Origin: Hoplostethus atlanticus | Lineage: Eukaryota; Chordata; Actinopteri; Trachichthyiformes; Trachichthyidae | Direction: 5' to 3' | DNA length: 64,000 nt | Assembly: GCA_034670405.1 (NCBI GenBank) | Contig: JAXDDX010000165.1 | Coordinates: 284,001-348,000 of the forward strand | In this document: piece after piece, positions 1-12,281 of the stretch | Position numbering within the stretch: the first letter of the stretch is position 1 | Layout: every line of letters begins with the position of its first letter | Program-made: the position numbers and the translations under genes | The notes under the pieces: model-generated | Told to the model about the DNA's origin: nothing | The model's input: the letters and a program-made list of their open reading frames with translations, nothing else | Database searches by the model: none

Positions 1-82
1 TGAAATACAGCATGTCTGTGCTTTTTCTTTAATATTGTTTTTTGCTTGTTTCTCAGTCTATCCTGCCCCCTCTCCCCCTCTC

Positions 83-139
83 TAATGAACAATTCTACCA
101 CAGACCTCCTATAGAATAGTATTGGAGGTCTGTTCATTA
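83..139. repeat. Interrupted inverted repeat
   Basis: The right arm (124-139) is the reverse complement of taatgaac (83-90) plus agacctcc (102-109). Together these give a 16-bp inverted repeat whose left arm is split by 11 bases. The loop is 14 bases. No function is evident; it may be a small template-switch scar. Confidence 0.6.
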
Positions 140-490
140 ATACTATAGATATACGGTTACAGAGATATGTTGACAGAGGTGAAGAAAAACAAGGCCCAAA
201 GAGAGTTAGATACACAGGGCAAGAAAGAGAGAAAAGGAATGGAGAGGGAAAATTAATAATATGGTGAGCTGACGGATGTATTTTTTTTCTCTTTCTCCAT
301 ACAAGCCGGAGCAAGCTCTTGCTCTGAGCGCTCAACAAGAGGGACTGGAGGTTTTCAACGTATGCCAAACAGCATCTGTTGCATTATTGATGGCGAGAAT
401 AGGAAGTCCACTCTCTTGTTTCTCGGATCAGTCGGGAGGCATGGAGGAACAGTCAATGCAAACCGTGTGTCCATGTGTGTCTGTCTGTAT

Positions 491-529
491 GTTTGTGTGT
501 GTGTGTGTGCATGCATGTGTGTGTGTGGT
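491..529. repeat. TG-rich microsatellite, impure
   Basis: Alternating TG with ATG and CATG interruptions. Short open frames on both strands here are by-products of the repeat. Confidence 0.85.
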
Positions 530-1831
530 GCGAGCTGGTGATTGTGTGCAGAAATGAGGTGTTGAGTCATCCTGTTTCCAATTTCAGAGATGGAGCGAGA
601 GAAATAATTACCTTTGACAGAATGATGTGGATCCGACTGAAGGACCCTTTTTATCTGTTTGCTAAATGATGCCAAACCCTGATTCCGCACTCGGTAATTT
701 GACACAGTGGCAGCCGTGTTTGATCAAAGTGTGACATGTACGAGAGCACATTTTGACCAGCTATGTCAAGACTAGCTAGAGCTGGCTGAAAGAGGAAATG
801 AAGGTCTACACCCATACCGAATCTATGAGCAAGGCGACTAGAAATTGCCAATATTTCAGAAAAGATCCAAAATTGGCTGGATTACATAGGTAATGGAGAG
901 CGCAGTGTTGTACAGCATGTACACAAATTCTCATGAAATCACATGACACCGAGGCAGTACAGTGCAACTCCTCCATTATTCATAGTTCTGAGCACTTTTC
1001 ATAGGTCAGCATTGAATTATTAACACCTCTAATGTTACCACTTGGGGAGCCAACCGAACATAAACAGCCCCAAGAGATTCCCTGTCTTAGGTATAACGGA
1101 TAGCAAAAGAGGGAATTAAGACAAATTGGGAAATAAGTCTACAGTAGGGCACATGCGCAATGACAAGGGGAGTGCACTTTGCTGTCCTTTGTCACAAGCT
1201 GTGCATGTCATAGCCCTTAGTTTTTGTTCCCTGTGACACTATTGTCTTCTCCTGCTCCTCATCATCTCCTCCGAGGCGGACTTTTTTTTGCCCTACAGAT
1301 GCAGAATCCTCTTTTGTACTCCTGGCTACTAGGGTGGAAACTCTGGAGACAGGCAATAACATAAAGCCCACATCAAACACAAGAGATGGCGACTGTGTAG
1401 AACATGTGGTTTGCTGCCCGCTAAGTGGTGGTCGGTGCCGCAGAAGACGGAGGTTTGGGGGCTTTTGCTGCATTTGCTCACCGTGCTTTGTAGGTGATGT
1501 TGTCTCATAGATGTCAGACATAGATGGAAGATCAATGCAAATTATGTGAGATAAAAAAAGCTTTTGTCAAGACGATCAGAGGCTAGCTCCATCCCCAGAG
1601 ATGCTTTTTTTCTTCTCAACATGTGGTCACATAATTAGCGCATTTGAGCGATCCTGATCATCAAGGCTTTTTCTGACTAAAACAAAATGTGTTTGTACGA
1701 AGGTAACACAGCTTGCAGGGTTAAAGACATCAGATAGGTTGCTAATGATCAGTTAAATATTTTCTACTTCTTGAAAAAGAAAACAACAGAAAGAGAGGCG
1801 ATTAGGGCCTGTGTTGGTTGGAAACAAGTTG
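530..1831. other. Unique DNA, no gene seen
   Basis: Mixed-composition DNA without recognisable coding sequence, repeat ends or RNA genes. Open frames are short, up to about 116 codons, and none resembles a known domain. Confidence 0.6.
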
Positions 1832-1871
1832 TCATTTCATTTCAAGTTCTCTCATTTCATTTCAAGTTCTC
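1832..1871 (+). repeat. 20-bp tandem duplication
   Basis: Two perfect adjacent copies of tcatttcatttcaagttctc (1832-1851 and 1852-1871). The second copy runs directly into the hairpin that starts at 1869. Confidence 0.85.
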
Positions 1872-1909
1872 TGCTGGTTCATGGCCATTAGGGCCATAAA
1901 CCAGCAGAG
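1869..1909. repeat. Hairpin: 18-bp arms, 5-nt loop
   Basis: Left arm 1869-1886 pairs with right arm 1892-1909 at 17 of 18 positions around the loop attag. It abuts a fresh 20-bp tandem duplication. The total length, about 41 nt, is too short for a typical pre-miRNA, so a replication-slippage scar is the simplest reading. Confidence 0.75.
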
Positions 1910-4377
1910 CTGGACCACCTGCGGGATGAACAAGCCAAAGACCTCAGGGCCATGTCTCTTCTAAACAACAGAGCAGAGCCCCGTTCAATTGCTGTTAACT
2001 CACAATCAATAGGATGACCTACAACACATGACTGGAACTTGGCTGCCTTCACTGATGCCTCCATTTTGGAGAAAAAGAAAATCTTCCTCCACTACAGATT
2101 TTTCCCCGTCCTCAGGCTGGTCAATTACATCAATAACTCCCAACAACAACAGCAGCAGGAGAAAATAAGGTGAAGTAGCTTCTCTGTGAGTTCAGTCCTC
2201 TCCCTTGCTTGACGAGCTGCCAGGCAGGTTGTAATTTTTCTTCTGTTCTCCTTTTTCCCCTTTTCACAGCCCTCCCGCAATTTTGTAGCCGTCAGAGCCT
2301 GGCAGCATGGCACTTTTACTGCATCCCTCGCTGGGTATCACGACAAGATGGAATCACCGCCTAAAGGTTGGCAGCCAGTGAGACATGGCCTGTATACTAA
2401 TGACAGCCTGGCAGGGGGGTGGGCACTCTACCCAGGCATAGCCGCTGCCAAGCCCCCATGCCAGTGTGAGTTACAGAACCAGCAGTTTGCTGAGAGCGGT
2501 GGGAGGTCTCCATGTAATCACTTCGCTTTGTATTCAGCAGACAGCAAAGTCACAAAAAAAGAGGATTTCTTTGGACTTGAAGCATAGATGCAGAGAAAGG
2601 GGACGGGAGGGGGCTGGGGCATTATTGGGGGTATGTCTCAGCATGCGCCTTTCTGAGTGCGCACATGTGTACAGCGCCTATCGATCATAGGGTACAGTAT
2701 CGGTGCAGAGCTGATACGTTTTGGACCCTGATCTGTGATTCCTATTACAACACCCGCTGTGATGTGTGCTCTTTGTAATATCTAGAGTTTACGGTTAAGA
2801 GCCGGATCAATCAAAACCCCACCGAGTCAAGCACTGCCGAGATAACATATCACAATCAATAGAGGGCTTTCCTTAGCAGCCCCATTGTGGCACTTTCAAG
2901 TTGAATTGTAGGTAGCTAAGTTTCTAAGGTGGAGGATGTGAGGCGCGGGATTGGACAAAAAAAAAAAAGAAAAAAGTTGTTAGAGCAGTTCGGGGGCACA
3001 TAAAAGAGGATAGGCGTGAGTGGGATGAGTGCTGAGGTTTGCTGTTTTTGAATGAGTTGAATAGAGCAGAAGTACGATCTGCTGTATATCACCGAGTGGA
3101 TGGTGTTCGGTCGACCCAACAGAGGCCGCGATACTCATCGGTGAACTTGAGCTAGTTTCGCTAGACTGGAAGTTTTTTTTTAGTGACAGGTGACCATGCA
3201 AGTTGTGAGGAGAGATACTGAGGGTCCTGTGCACTGCAATGGCTCCCTACTGCCTACACCAACAATTCATTTCAAATTTCAACGAAGGGTTTAAAGCACT
3301 GGGTTTTTTGGTCGGTGAACACTGAAACCTGTCATCAAGAATATTACTCGCACAAAAGATCCGCTTTTGAAATTAGATTTGCAATTTTGTGCAACGCATT
3401 GTGCAATGATTTCTAAACCTGCGCTCACTCAATTCCGCAACGCCCCGGGGTCATACTGGAGCACAGTCCAAACAACATGAAAAGTGTGTTTCCAAGGCTA
3501 CACTGCCAGAAACACATTTTGCTGTGTGTGTGTATTGTTACCAGGGAAACATCTTTTGCATGAGGGTGATGAGTGAGCGAGAGGGGAGTGAGGTGATGAA
3601 ATGAAACAAGTGACATGAGCGGGTGCAAATGGATGCAGGCAGGCTTGCGCAATGTGACACGCAATGGATGGTGAGGACGGCTCGGCGGTGGCGGGGGCAC
3701 GGAGATGGATCCCTCGCTCGAACATGACCCTCATTTGTATGATAAACAGTTCGGCAGCCTTTCGCTTTCCTCCCATCCCCTCTCATTTAGCCGTACCTGT
3801 GTGATACATCTGTCCTCCGTCTAACCCTGTTTATACCTCTCTTTTTCAGTCTTTCTCCCACTAGCTCTCCATTTCGTTTTCTTGAAACCATACCATCGCT
3901 CTCTGTCTGTTTTTGAGCAGCGGTCAGATGGCGAGGGGTGGGATGGGGGTGGGGGTGGGGGGGACCATATGCAAAACTTGTCCTCTAATTGGCTTCATGT
4001 TGCGCTGCCAGGCTGTGTGTGTTTCTTGGTGTGTCGCGCATGCTAACATGTGGCGTGGCCTGAGGGGGAAAGAGAATATTTGTGTGCGTCGATTGTTTAG
4101 ATCGCAGCATGATGCGGGGGTGTCATTTACATTGCGATGTGGCTGCTCCGTCCTAGCTAACACCCCCCCCCCACCCCCAAAACCCTTGATCATGTCTCAC
4201 TGTGAATGTAATGTGACCCTATGTAGCCCCTAGCACAGTGATGAATAACATTACATTAACGAGTGCAGAGTCAATTAGACACACGGACTAAACTAGACCT
4301 CTATGAAGGTCAAGACACCGATAATGTGCCAGTTGTAATTACTCGGCCAAGACACTGTTGAAGAATGTGTTTGACCC

Positions 4378-4380
<3 letters not shown>
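1910..4380. other. Unique DNA, no gene seen
   Basis: No coding or RNA feature is supported. Short homopolymer runs occur (an A-run near 2958, a T-run near 3172, a C-rich run near 4161-4177). Proline- and histidine-rich frames near 3.4-4.2 kb come from simple sequence. Confidence 0.55.

Positions 4381-4416
<36 letters not shown>
4381..4416. repeat. (TG)18 microsatellite
   Basis: Uninterrupted TG dinucleotide run of about 36 bases, probably polymorphic. Confidence 0.95.
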
Positions 4417-4419
<3 letters not shown>

Positions 4420-5295
4420 ACCCAAACCTCAGAGAGAAGGATCATAGCTGCTAAATGTAAACACAAATTGATGATACTCTTCGCCACTGGTACAGCCGTG
4501 TCCTCAGTGCTCGGTGATCAACATCACAACCATTATAAATAAAAAGTATTCTGTTTGCTCTCCAATACAATCGCATTTTTTTTCTTCACTTTTCCATTTT
4601 TGGGGTCCTTTAATTGGTCAGTCTTGTGTTGGAAAGTATTCCCTAACCCACACCAAGCACAGCTAATGAATCACGACATACAGACGTGACACAGAGACAG
4701 AGGGGGGGATCAGTATTTCAAGCAGTGTTTCAAGGCATTTTTTAGGTGTGTACGCATCAAGGTCCTATTAGTTCCTAAACTGAAGTCTGAAAAAGCCTAA
4801 AAAAAAACAGTTTTAAGATTTTACTTTACAAAATATTACTGATAGACAATGATCAAAAGTGATTAGTCATGTTTTCCAAATCTCCGATAGTGCTCGCTGT
4901 GTTGACTTTCCCCGTGCTTCTTTCCCCTCTGTCACTCTGTGGTTCGCAAATGCAGTTGCTTGATTTCTGCTGTTGAAATAATGAGGCGCTTTCTTCCTGC
5001 ACTGTACCTTTGATATGTTAAACCAGTCAGACTCACCAACTGGCAGCAGCAGCTGAACTGGAGAAGCTTTACCTTCTGGGATGCCCAGGTTAGCCAACTA
5101 GAGAAAGCGAGGGAAATAGACAGAGAGAGAGGAGAGATGAAGGAGTCAGACGAGTAAAATAATATAAGCCTAGCTTATGGAGGAAAGAGGAAAGTGGACT
5201 ACAGTGGATAGCTGCATGAAGGCACACATTACCGTGTACTCATCCAAATACACTCATGGGTAATTGACAGTGCCACCAGCATATCCTGGGACATA
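4417..5295. other. Unique DNA, no gene seen
   Basis: No supported gene, RNA or transposon feature before the Tc1 element begins at 5296. Confidence 0.55.
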
Positions 5296-5869
5296 CACTA
5301 TATGGCCAAAAGTCAGTGGACACCTGACCATCACACTTATGAGCTTGCTGGACATCCCATTCTAAAACCATGGGCATTAATATGGAGTTGGTCCCCCCTT
5401 TGTGGCTATAACAGCCGCCACTCTTCTGGGAAGGCTTTCCACAAGCTTTTGGAGTGTGTCTGTGGGAATTTGTGCCCATTCAGCCAAAAGAGCATTAGTG
5501 AGGTCAGGCAGTGATGTTGGACGAGAAGGCCTGGCTCGCAATCAGCGTTCTACTTCCTCCCAAAGGTGTTCAGTGGGGTTGAGGTCAGGGCTCTGTGCAG
5601 GCCAATCGAGTTCCTCCACACCAAACTCGTCTAACCTTGTCTTTATGGACCTCACTTTGTGCTTAGGGGCACAGTCATGCTGGAACAGCAAAGGGCCTTC
5701 CCCAAACTGTTGCCACAAAGTTGGAAGTGCCCAATTGGCTAAAATGTCTTGGTATCCTGTAGCATTAAGATTACCCTTCACTGGAACTAAGGGGCCAAGC
5801 CCAAACCCTGAGGAAACACCTGAACTCAATAACTAGTAGGGGTGTCCACTGACTTTTGGCCATATAGTG
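5296..5869 (-). mobile_element. Internally deleted Tc1-like DNA transposon with intact ends
   Basis: The ends are perfect 29-bp inverted repeats starting CACTATATGGCCAAAAG (5296-5324 and 5841-5869), flanked by TA on both sides (5294-5295 and 5870-5871). This is the TA target duplication of Tc1/mariner. On the minus strand, 5542-5829 encodes the C-terminal part of a Tc1 transposase: FQHDCAPKHK carries the second catalytic aspartate and LDWPAQSPDLNPTEHLWEE carries the third acidic residue. A tail matching the usual Tc1 C-terminus continues in another frame toward 5300. Full-length fish Tc1 elements are about 1.6 kb, so the N-terminal DNA-binding half and the first aspartate are missing. The copy is non-autonomous but has ends a related transposase could still recognise. 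Perfect ends suggest a fairly young insertion. Confidence 0.93.
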
Positions 5870-7009
5870 TAGATTTGAAGTGCAACTCAATCCCTATGGG
5901 CAGCATGGCAGAGATAATCCCTCTGGGGGAGGGACCGATTGGAGAAGTCAGGTTGGAGCAGGTTCACTGCCTAACTCGGATAAAGAATCCCTTGAGTTCA
6001 AATCATACAACTTCTCTGGTGAAGCAAAGGGAGAAAACCGAATCGACCTGGGTGTGAGCATGACCCCTGCCTGAGCGCTTCCAGTTTTTACTGTCATTCT
6101 GCATGAGCTTGAAGTAGAAACAGCCCTTCACATTGCATCGCATGATGCCAGACCATGCAAATGTCTTGCAGAGTTCAGTTTTAGTCAATGCTTGTCTCCC
6201 TGTTAGCGTGGGTTAGACCCTTCAGCGGGGCCAATGCTTGCAGGCACAGGGGTGGTCTTGAAATATGTACTGCCACAAAGGATGCACAGAGTGGTGTACG
6301 GTGTGCATCCTTGCTGCAAACCCACAGATAAAGAGTATAAATGAAAATAAATAACATCATACATTTATTGATAGCAGTTAACAAACACCATTCATCAAAC
6401 TACTCGGATGTGAGCCTTTTGTGTACATTGATACATTTGATTAAATATCAAGACGATGATTGCTCATTAGTTCATGTGGTGAAAGCTTAGTTGTACTGCA
6501 CTTCACATACTTAACTCAAATAGTAGGCTTATGGCTGTTTAATTATGGTCCCAATCCTATCTGTTTACAACTATGTGCTCACTGAGATGATGTGAAAACG
6601 CAACTAGATTTAAGTGACTGGCTGGAGAGAAACCGTTCATGCTTCGCAATTTATAGACTTTAGCCTATGATACCTAACCACGAATCACAAGCCATTTTAG
6701 GCCCCAAATATGAGCATGTACATGAACACAGCTTTCAAATATTTTGGTGCAACATTGCTGTCAATCATCAAACTCACGGTCTGTATATGTGTTGAAGTTG
6801 AAGTTATCACATTGATAATTATGCATCCACAGGGAGGTCTGAGTGCAGGGGCGAGACACACAACGGAGCCCCTGGAGGTGGAAGGGTTTCTACGTCTTTG
6901 CTCAACAACATTTCAGCAGATGAATGCCAAAACAGGGTATTGAACCCGGGTGCTCCGCGTCATACCTTCTCTCAGCTGAGAGTCATTATGGGAGCAGCAA
7001 ACTTCATCA
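5870..7009. other. Unique DNA, no gene seen
   Basis: No coding domain or repeat end is recognised. A tRNA B-box-like string on the minus strand near 6935-6955 has no matching A box (see rejected items). Confidence 0.5.
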
Positions 7010-7390
7010 TGCTTGTCTACGTGTCTGCAAGGCCAATACATATGGAGAAAAGTTTCAGTATGGTTGTATTTGAGACACGCTGGTTGGCTTGTGGGTAGAA
7101 ACTGTCCTCAAGCCCGATGCCTACCTTCATAAGTCTGATTTGCAGAGGGATGAGCATACCGTAGCTCAGATATCTGGGATGTTTGAGGATGTGGTGCAAT
7201 TTCCTCAGGGAATGCCAGGGGGTTAGACATCCAGGATGGATGGAAGTGTGAAGCCATTGATGTACTGGGCAGACTTTACCACCCTCCGGAGAGCCTTCCT
7301 CTACACAGCAAAGCAGTTTTCCATACTGGGCAGCACTGGATCCTTCTCAAATGTCTTCAGATTTATAACTTAGTGAATTCCCTCTTTACT
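7010..7390 (-). mobile_element. Rex1-like LINE fragment, reverse-transcriptase C-terminus
   Basis: Read on the minus strand, the segment encodes KALRRVVKSAQYINGF followed by TLPSILDV, then after frame changes GLEDSFYPQANQRV. These match, in the right order, the fish Rex1-type C-terminal region (typically KALQRVVRTAQ.ITG..LP..QD, then a NSFYPQAIRLLN-like end). The catalytic reverse-transcriptase core and the endonuclease are absent, and stops and frame changes show that the copy is long dead. The clade assignment rests on remembered family consensus rather than a search. A second, plus-strand copy of the same kind lies at 37.3-38.0 kb. Confidence 0.75.
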
Positions 7391-7861
7391 ATTGCAAGTT
7401 TGAGCCGTCCTTGTAAAACTGTCCTTTTATCTTTACACTCACCATGAATATCTTCAGAGCATCAATAAAAAAGGTACAGTCATGGCAACATAATTCTCTG
7501 TGATATGGTCAAAAGAAAAGCTCTGCAATCGAAAAAAAAAAGCCAAAATTTCTCTTTGAACCGTTGAAGATGTTGCCTCGGACAATTGGTGCTCATCAGT
7601 TGCAATGAGACAGATATTATTGTTGTTTTCCATGGTCATTTCCTGCTGGCAAATGGAAAGATGTGAAACTAAGAATATTCTCCTTCTCTCTTCCTCTCTC
7701 TCTCTCACCTTTTGTTTTCTAATACTTTAGCAGGGGGAAATGATGAGGAGAGGCAACAAATGATAGGAGAGACAGTCAACCGACAGACCCATCTGTCGGT
7801 TGATGCATTATTGATCCCTGGCTCCTGTCAGGGTGATAAGTGAAGGATTCTGTGGGTGCAG
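7391..7861. other. Unique DNA, no gene seen
   Basis: No supported feature. The stretch contains a palindromic phrase around 7775-7804 (gacagtcaaccgacag / ctgtcggttgatg) that could form a small stem. Confidence 0.5.
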
Positions 7862-7907
7862 ACACACCCACACACGCACACACACACAAACACAAACACA
7901 CACACAA
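7862..7907. repeat. CA-rich microsatellite, interrupted
   Basis: CA repeats broken by CCA, CG and AAA interruptions. Confidence 0.85.
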
Positions 7908-8362
7908 GATTTGTCTGGCCCGTTTGTTCAATTACTTGGGTATACGTGTGACACATTCAGATCATCATCGCACGCTGAGACTCCACTGCAGTTCAGTCGA
8001 ATGAGACACTTTTTGAGACGATTTTTAAATGAAACAACCTCTGACACCCACGAGCGTCTGGGATACTCTCCAAAATCGTCCCCGCAGCTTCAACGGGTTT
8101 TACGAACGATGCAGATGATAGTTGCGAAACATAGTTTTTTGAAATGTTATGAGATGGCCGTACGAGATATCGAGACACCTCGGGAACGCCGAGGGCAAAT
8201 TAGACAGGAGATTAATTATGTTGAAAACGTGGCCCGGAACATGACATGTCATAAATGTCCTCATCTCCGGCCTGTCTGCTGCAAACAGATGAGTTCATAA
8301 ACAGACAGTGGGAGGACGGTCCGTGTCCTGAGGCGAACAGCACCACGTAGGAGAAAGAGAGA
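7908..8362. other. Unique DNA with an unassigned open frame
   Basis: A frame stays open on the plus strand through the CA repeat and on to a stop at 8300 (155 codons). From 8001 it reads as a mixed, arginine- and glutamate-containing protein ending in two CxxC-like pairs (TCHKCPHLRPVCC). I do not recognise a family. There is no splice or promoter evidence, and part of the frame is simple repeat, so chance is likeliest. A conserved non-coding element is an alternative. Confidence 0.3.
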
Positions 8363-8382
8363 GTGTGTGTGTGTGTGTGTGT
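8363..8382. repeat. TG microsatellite
   Basis: About ten TG units. A second run of similar size lies at 8465-8484. Confidence 0.85.
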
Positions 8383-8464
8383 GATTGTGCATAGTCTAGA
8401 TCTCTCCTGGTGATGAAATAGATGAAGAATAATAAGTCATGTCCTCCACGTAATTTTGAGTGGT

Positions 8465-8484
8465 ATGTGTGTGTGTGTGTGTGT
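8465..8484. repeat. TG microsatellite
   Basis: About ten TG units, 80 bases beyond a sister run. Confidence 0.85.
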
Positions 8485-8828
8485 GCATGCCTTGCCTTCC
8501 CTCTCAGTTTGTGCAGTTATTTGTGTCGACATACTGTCATGTAACCAGCCCATGTTGAAACTTTAATTATGTCAGTGTTTAGGGTCAAACGCAGTTCTTA
8601 CGTGACATGTTCTTGAAGTCATTCATTTCTCAGTGTTTAAACTTGCATGTCAGATATCACATTGTCAGATGTTGCACGTATGATTTCTCCCGTGGGGACG
8701 ACAGAGCCTTTTTTTCCCCCCGATCTCATCTAAAAGTACGAATCCTGACCTATGATCGAAAACATTGACGGGAAACTTATTACGGATGAGAAATCCGTAG
8801 AAATACCTGAAACCGCGAACTGTATTGC

Positions 8829-9189
8829 TTTAAAGCTGCACTAGGCGGCTAGGTTGGTGGCCCCAAACGCCAGCGAGGGTCAACTGGATGTCAAAACCCA
8901 GAGACCATGCAACGTGACATCGGTGAACCGCACACGGTGAGCGAGCTCATGCTTGATCACTTTATATCAAAGGATACTAAATGGACGAGAAAGATTGAAT
9001 GTTGGTGAGTCTGGCGGCTCGATCGCTGCCGTTTCGTAGTTCATAGTTTTCATTCGTCACTTGTGGTTTCCATACCCAATAACATCGTCTCAACTAGAAG
9101 GGATGGGATGCTCTTCTCTGTTGCAGCCCCACTTCATGATGTATATAGAAGTGTATTTTACAGAAGATTTTGCCTAGTGCAGGTTTGAA
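8829..9189. mobile_element. Candidate MITE with 18-bp terminal inverted repeats
   Basis: The left end tttaaagctgcactaggc (8829-8846) and the reverse complement of the right end (9172-9189) match at 16 of 18 positions. The 361-bp interior has no coding sequence. Related strings of the form CTGCACTAGGC are familiar at the edges of dispersed fish repeats, but I cannot name the family and see no clear target duplication. Confidence 0.5.
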
Positions 9190-9642
9190 ACATTCTATAG
9201 CAACGAACGACAACAATACGATACAAGAATTTCAGTACGGCAATAAGTGCAAAAAAAATAAGTGCAATAAGTGAATCAAAACGGACCGACGCCGTAGCTG
9301 TAAATCAACTTTCCCCAATTGAATATTGTTTACTGACCTTCCCTTTGTAGCCTGAAGACGATGCTCATTACAAGCACACAATAAAGGCCTGCAGAAACAA
9401 ACGCGTGACCTCTAACGACGAACAAAGCGCCTATAGTTCATATTCTGTCCAGCTTCTTCACTCCCCCCCCTCCCACAGAACCTTCAGCACCCGGTGAGGG
9501 TAAAGGGTAAGCTAGTGGAAAATACACCAACCTGCCGGATGCGGGTCTTCTGAGACTGCACACACGATGAGGTAATTGCGACCCTCGAGTAAAGGTTGGA
9601 AAGGGGAATAGGAGAGTTGGCAATTAGGCCAGCAGGGGCGTT

Positions 9643-9646
<4 letters not shown>
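9190..9646. other. Unique DNA, no gene seen
   Basis: No supported feature. Confidence 0.5.

Positions 9647-9674
<28 letters not shown>
9647..9674. repeat. (TG)n microsatellite
   Basis: About 14 TG units. Confidence 0.9.
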
Positions 9675-10936
9675 ATCCACAGGTAAGAGTGAATGCTTTG
9701 TATGTTTTTGGGGTACGATAACATCTACATCTCCGGACGGCTTTGCGATGTCTCATTACTGTGCCGTCCATCAGCCCCCGGGCTCCTGCCCACGTGAAGG
9801 AGATGCTTTCTCTGTCTTTCCCTTTCAGCTCCTGGGGTTCAGTTGGAATAATGGAGGAGCAGGACACCCCAGTCCTTCAATTACACGTGCTGGACATGCC
9901 TCACCACAAACTGCACACACACAAGCAAACACAGGCGTGCACACAGAGGTAGTACGCTGGACGCAAATCGAGTGGAAGTCCTGCTTCATCCTTTTTTCAA
10001 TCTCTCTCTCTCTCTCCCTCTCTCTCTCTTGTTGTTGTAATGGAACTCTGTGAATAGGGCTATTTCGAGTTGAACAAGCTTCAGGATGAATTACATTATA
10101 TAGGCTCCACGAGTCAAGGCAGTAGTGTAATGGATTTTTTTTTTTCCCTGTCTCACTCCCATGTTATGTATTATGCCAGCCAATGTATGTACTGCATGGA
10201 GTGGCTAGCTGAGGTGGAGGAACGAAGGGTTAGATAAAAAAAAGTCTATTGCTTCGAAGGCTAATAAACTCCATGGTTCTGTTGGGGAGAGGAGAGATAA
10301 CTTTGTCCTTGGCTCGCTCATAACCTCATCAGAATCGCTCAATGAATCACCAAGCACCATAACTCATGGCAGGGGCAGCTGTGATACAGTTATGAAATAC
10401 CCTTGGTGGAGAGAGGGGAGCCGCATCTTGGAGAGAACCGAGTAACACACACACACACATGTGGGAAGGCACATGTGAAATGCAAGCAAGCACCTGCATT
10501 TGTTCCTCTTATAAATAGATGCTCTAAATCAACGTATGGCTCACAGTGTGTGATACACAAACACATACAGAGCAAGTGATTTGTTCCGATTTAACAAGAC
10601 AAATGGACGGGGAACAGATAGTGTTGCTTTCTTCTGCTACATTTGCACTGATCTCCACGGTTAACCGGACAGTCAACGTGCTAATAAGAGATCCCCTCAT
10701 ATTACACCCTGTGTAGGGTGTGTTAGGGTGCATTTTTTTTGACAGAAAATTGAGATTCAATTGTATGTATTCAATCTGTTGTCCAAATGATGTTGGCACC
10801 ATACAAAAGAGAAACCGTGAACAACAAAAGCTGTAGTTGTTGTCAGTCAGTATGTCATTCCACATCCTAATTAAAAAGCGCTTTGTGAGCCAGAACATCA
10901 AAAAAATGTGTCTGTCCAAATGCTCACTGTGTTTAG
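9675..10936. other. Unique DNA with minor TC and AC runs
   Basis: TC-rich patch at about 10000-10029, a short AC run at 10447-10459, and an imperfect stem around acaccctgtgtagggtgt (10704-10721). No gene is recognised. Confidence 0.5.
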
Positions 10937-11003
10937 CACACACACTCACTCACACACACACACACACACTCACACACACACACACTCACACTCACACACA
11001 CAA
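10937..11003. repeat. CA/CTCA microsatellite
   Basis: CA repeat with regular CTCA interruptions, about 65 bases. Confidence 0.9.
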
Positions 11004-12281
11004 GGTATAATATTTTCCTGAAGACTTTCAAGCTTAACTTGTCTCAGACAAACTCAGTAGGGGCTGAGCTCCTAGTTGTGGATGAGAACTGTGCAGCAAA
11101 CAGACTTACATTCTGAATTAACAGGATTACCTGTTTTAAGAGGCTTGTCAGGTAAACCTGAACCCCGTCTGCCTGAAGACTAAGGCTGACTGAGCTACTT
11201 TCAGCCACTTTGAAGTCTCTAACCGCCTCGTCCGTAACTGGCGTATCAGAGGGCCTGTACGACACGGCTACGGTATTACAACACTTTGCAATTTGGCACG
11301 CGCAAATATACATGCGAGTAAGCAGATAAACACATGCACACAATTGCACACTCAGACAAAGAGAAACACAGACACTCAAAAGGTTGCTTGATATCTTCCA
11401 AGCTTTTTGGGATTGCGTAGCCAGAGCAAAAAAAAAGCATCAGTTACTCATTTCTTTGCAGACACGTTGAAAGTCAGGGAAAATACACATTCAAAAAAGG
11501 GTCATGCACACACACACTATGGACTCATGTACACACAAGAGAAAGAGTACAAAGTACAAGAGACGAGAGAGACAGTTTTAATATCCTTTTATTGCACAAA
11601 TATAAAATGAAATAAAACTTTCAAGGGAAAAAAAAGAAAATGAGACAATAACAGTCCATCAAAGGCAAACAGACATTTCCCTCCTCTTGTGGTTGAGTCT
11701 AATACCTCTACAAAATGCGGCTCCTGCTCCCTGAGAAAATATAAAAATGCTTTGTAAAGCCCATACCAGGAGATCTCTCACTCTTTGTAGCGGGAGGAGT
11801 CTTACCTTTATGCCCTCATTAACAACACCTTTAAAAACGTCCCCGTCTCGGTCGGACAACATCATTGTTTTCTCATGACGTATACTGCGTGACCATCCTC
11901 CAATGCCCCACGAGAAAATTAATTGGTTGGCTTACTTAAATTCTCATATCGGTGACCCAAAGTTAAACATGAATTGGAGAAAGCTTCCACTAAAGCAATA
12001 AACAATGAACTAAAAAGATGCCCTTAGCCTCGATCTGACCGTTCCCTTCCTGTTCTGCAAGAGCCAGCAGGCTGGCCAGCAGGTGTGGTCTCTTTAGACT
12101 GAATGGAGCCTTGTTCTCCAGTGGATCCAATAAGTGCATATTGGAGCTCAGTGTCAAGGGATAGGGTTTAACACTCCTTGCGCATTTCCCACGGCCAGAA
12201 GCTCCACGTAGACCTGCCCATTCTCTATGTATAGTGATGTAGTAGCAGGTTTCTTATCTGTGTAGCTACTAAGCCCCTTGG
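11004..12281. other. Unique DNA, no gene seen
   Basis: No supported coding, RNA or transposon feature. Confidence 0.5.

Noticed and set aside
6930-6965. tRNA- or SINE-like B-box (gggttcaatacc on the minus strand)
   Set aside because: No matching A box or cloverleaf arms were found at the right distance on either side, and no SINE body or tail.
7833-8300. 155-codon open frame, plus strand
   Set aside because: Its first third is CA repeat and the rest matches no family I know. No splice or promoter evidence. Kept only as an unassigned frame.
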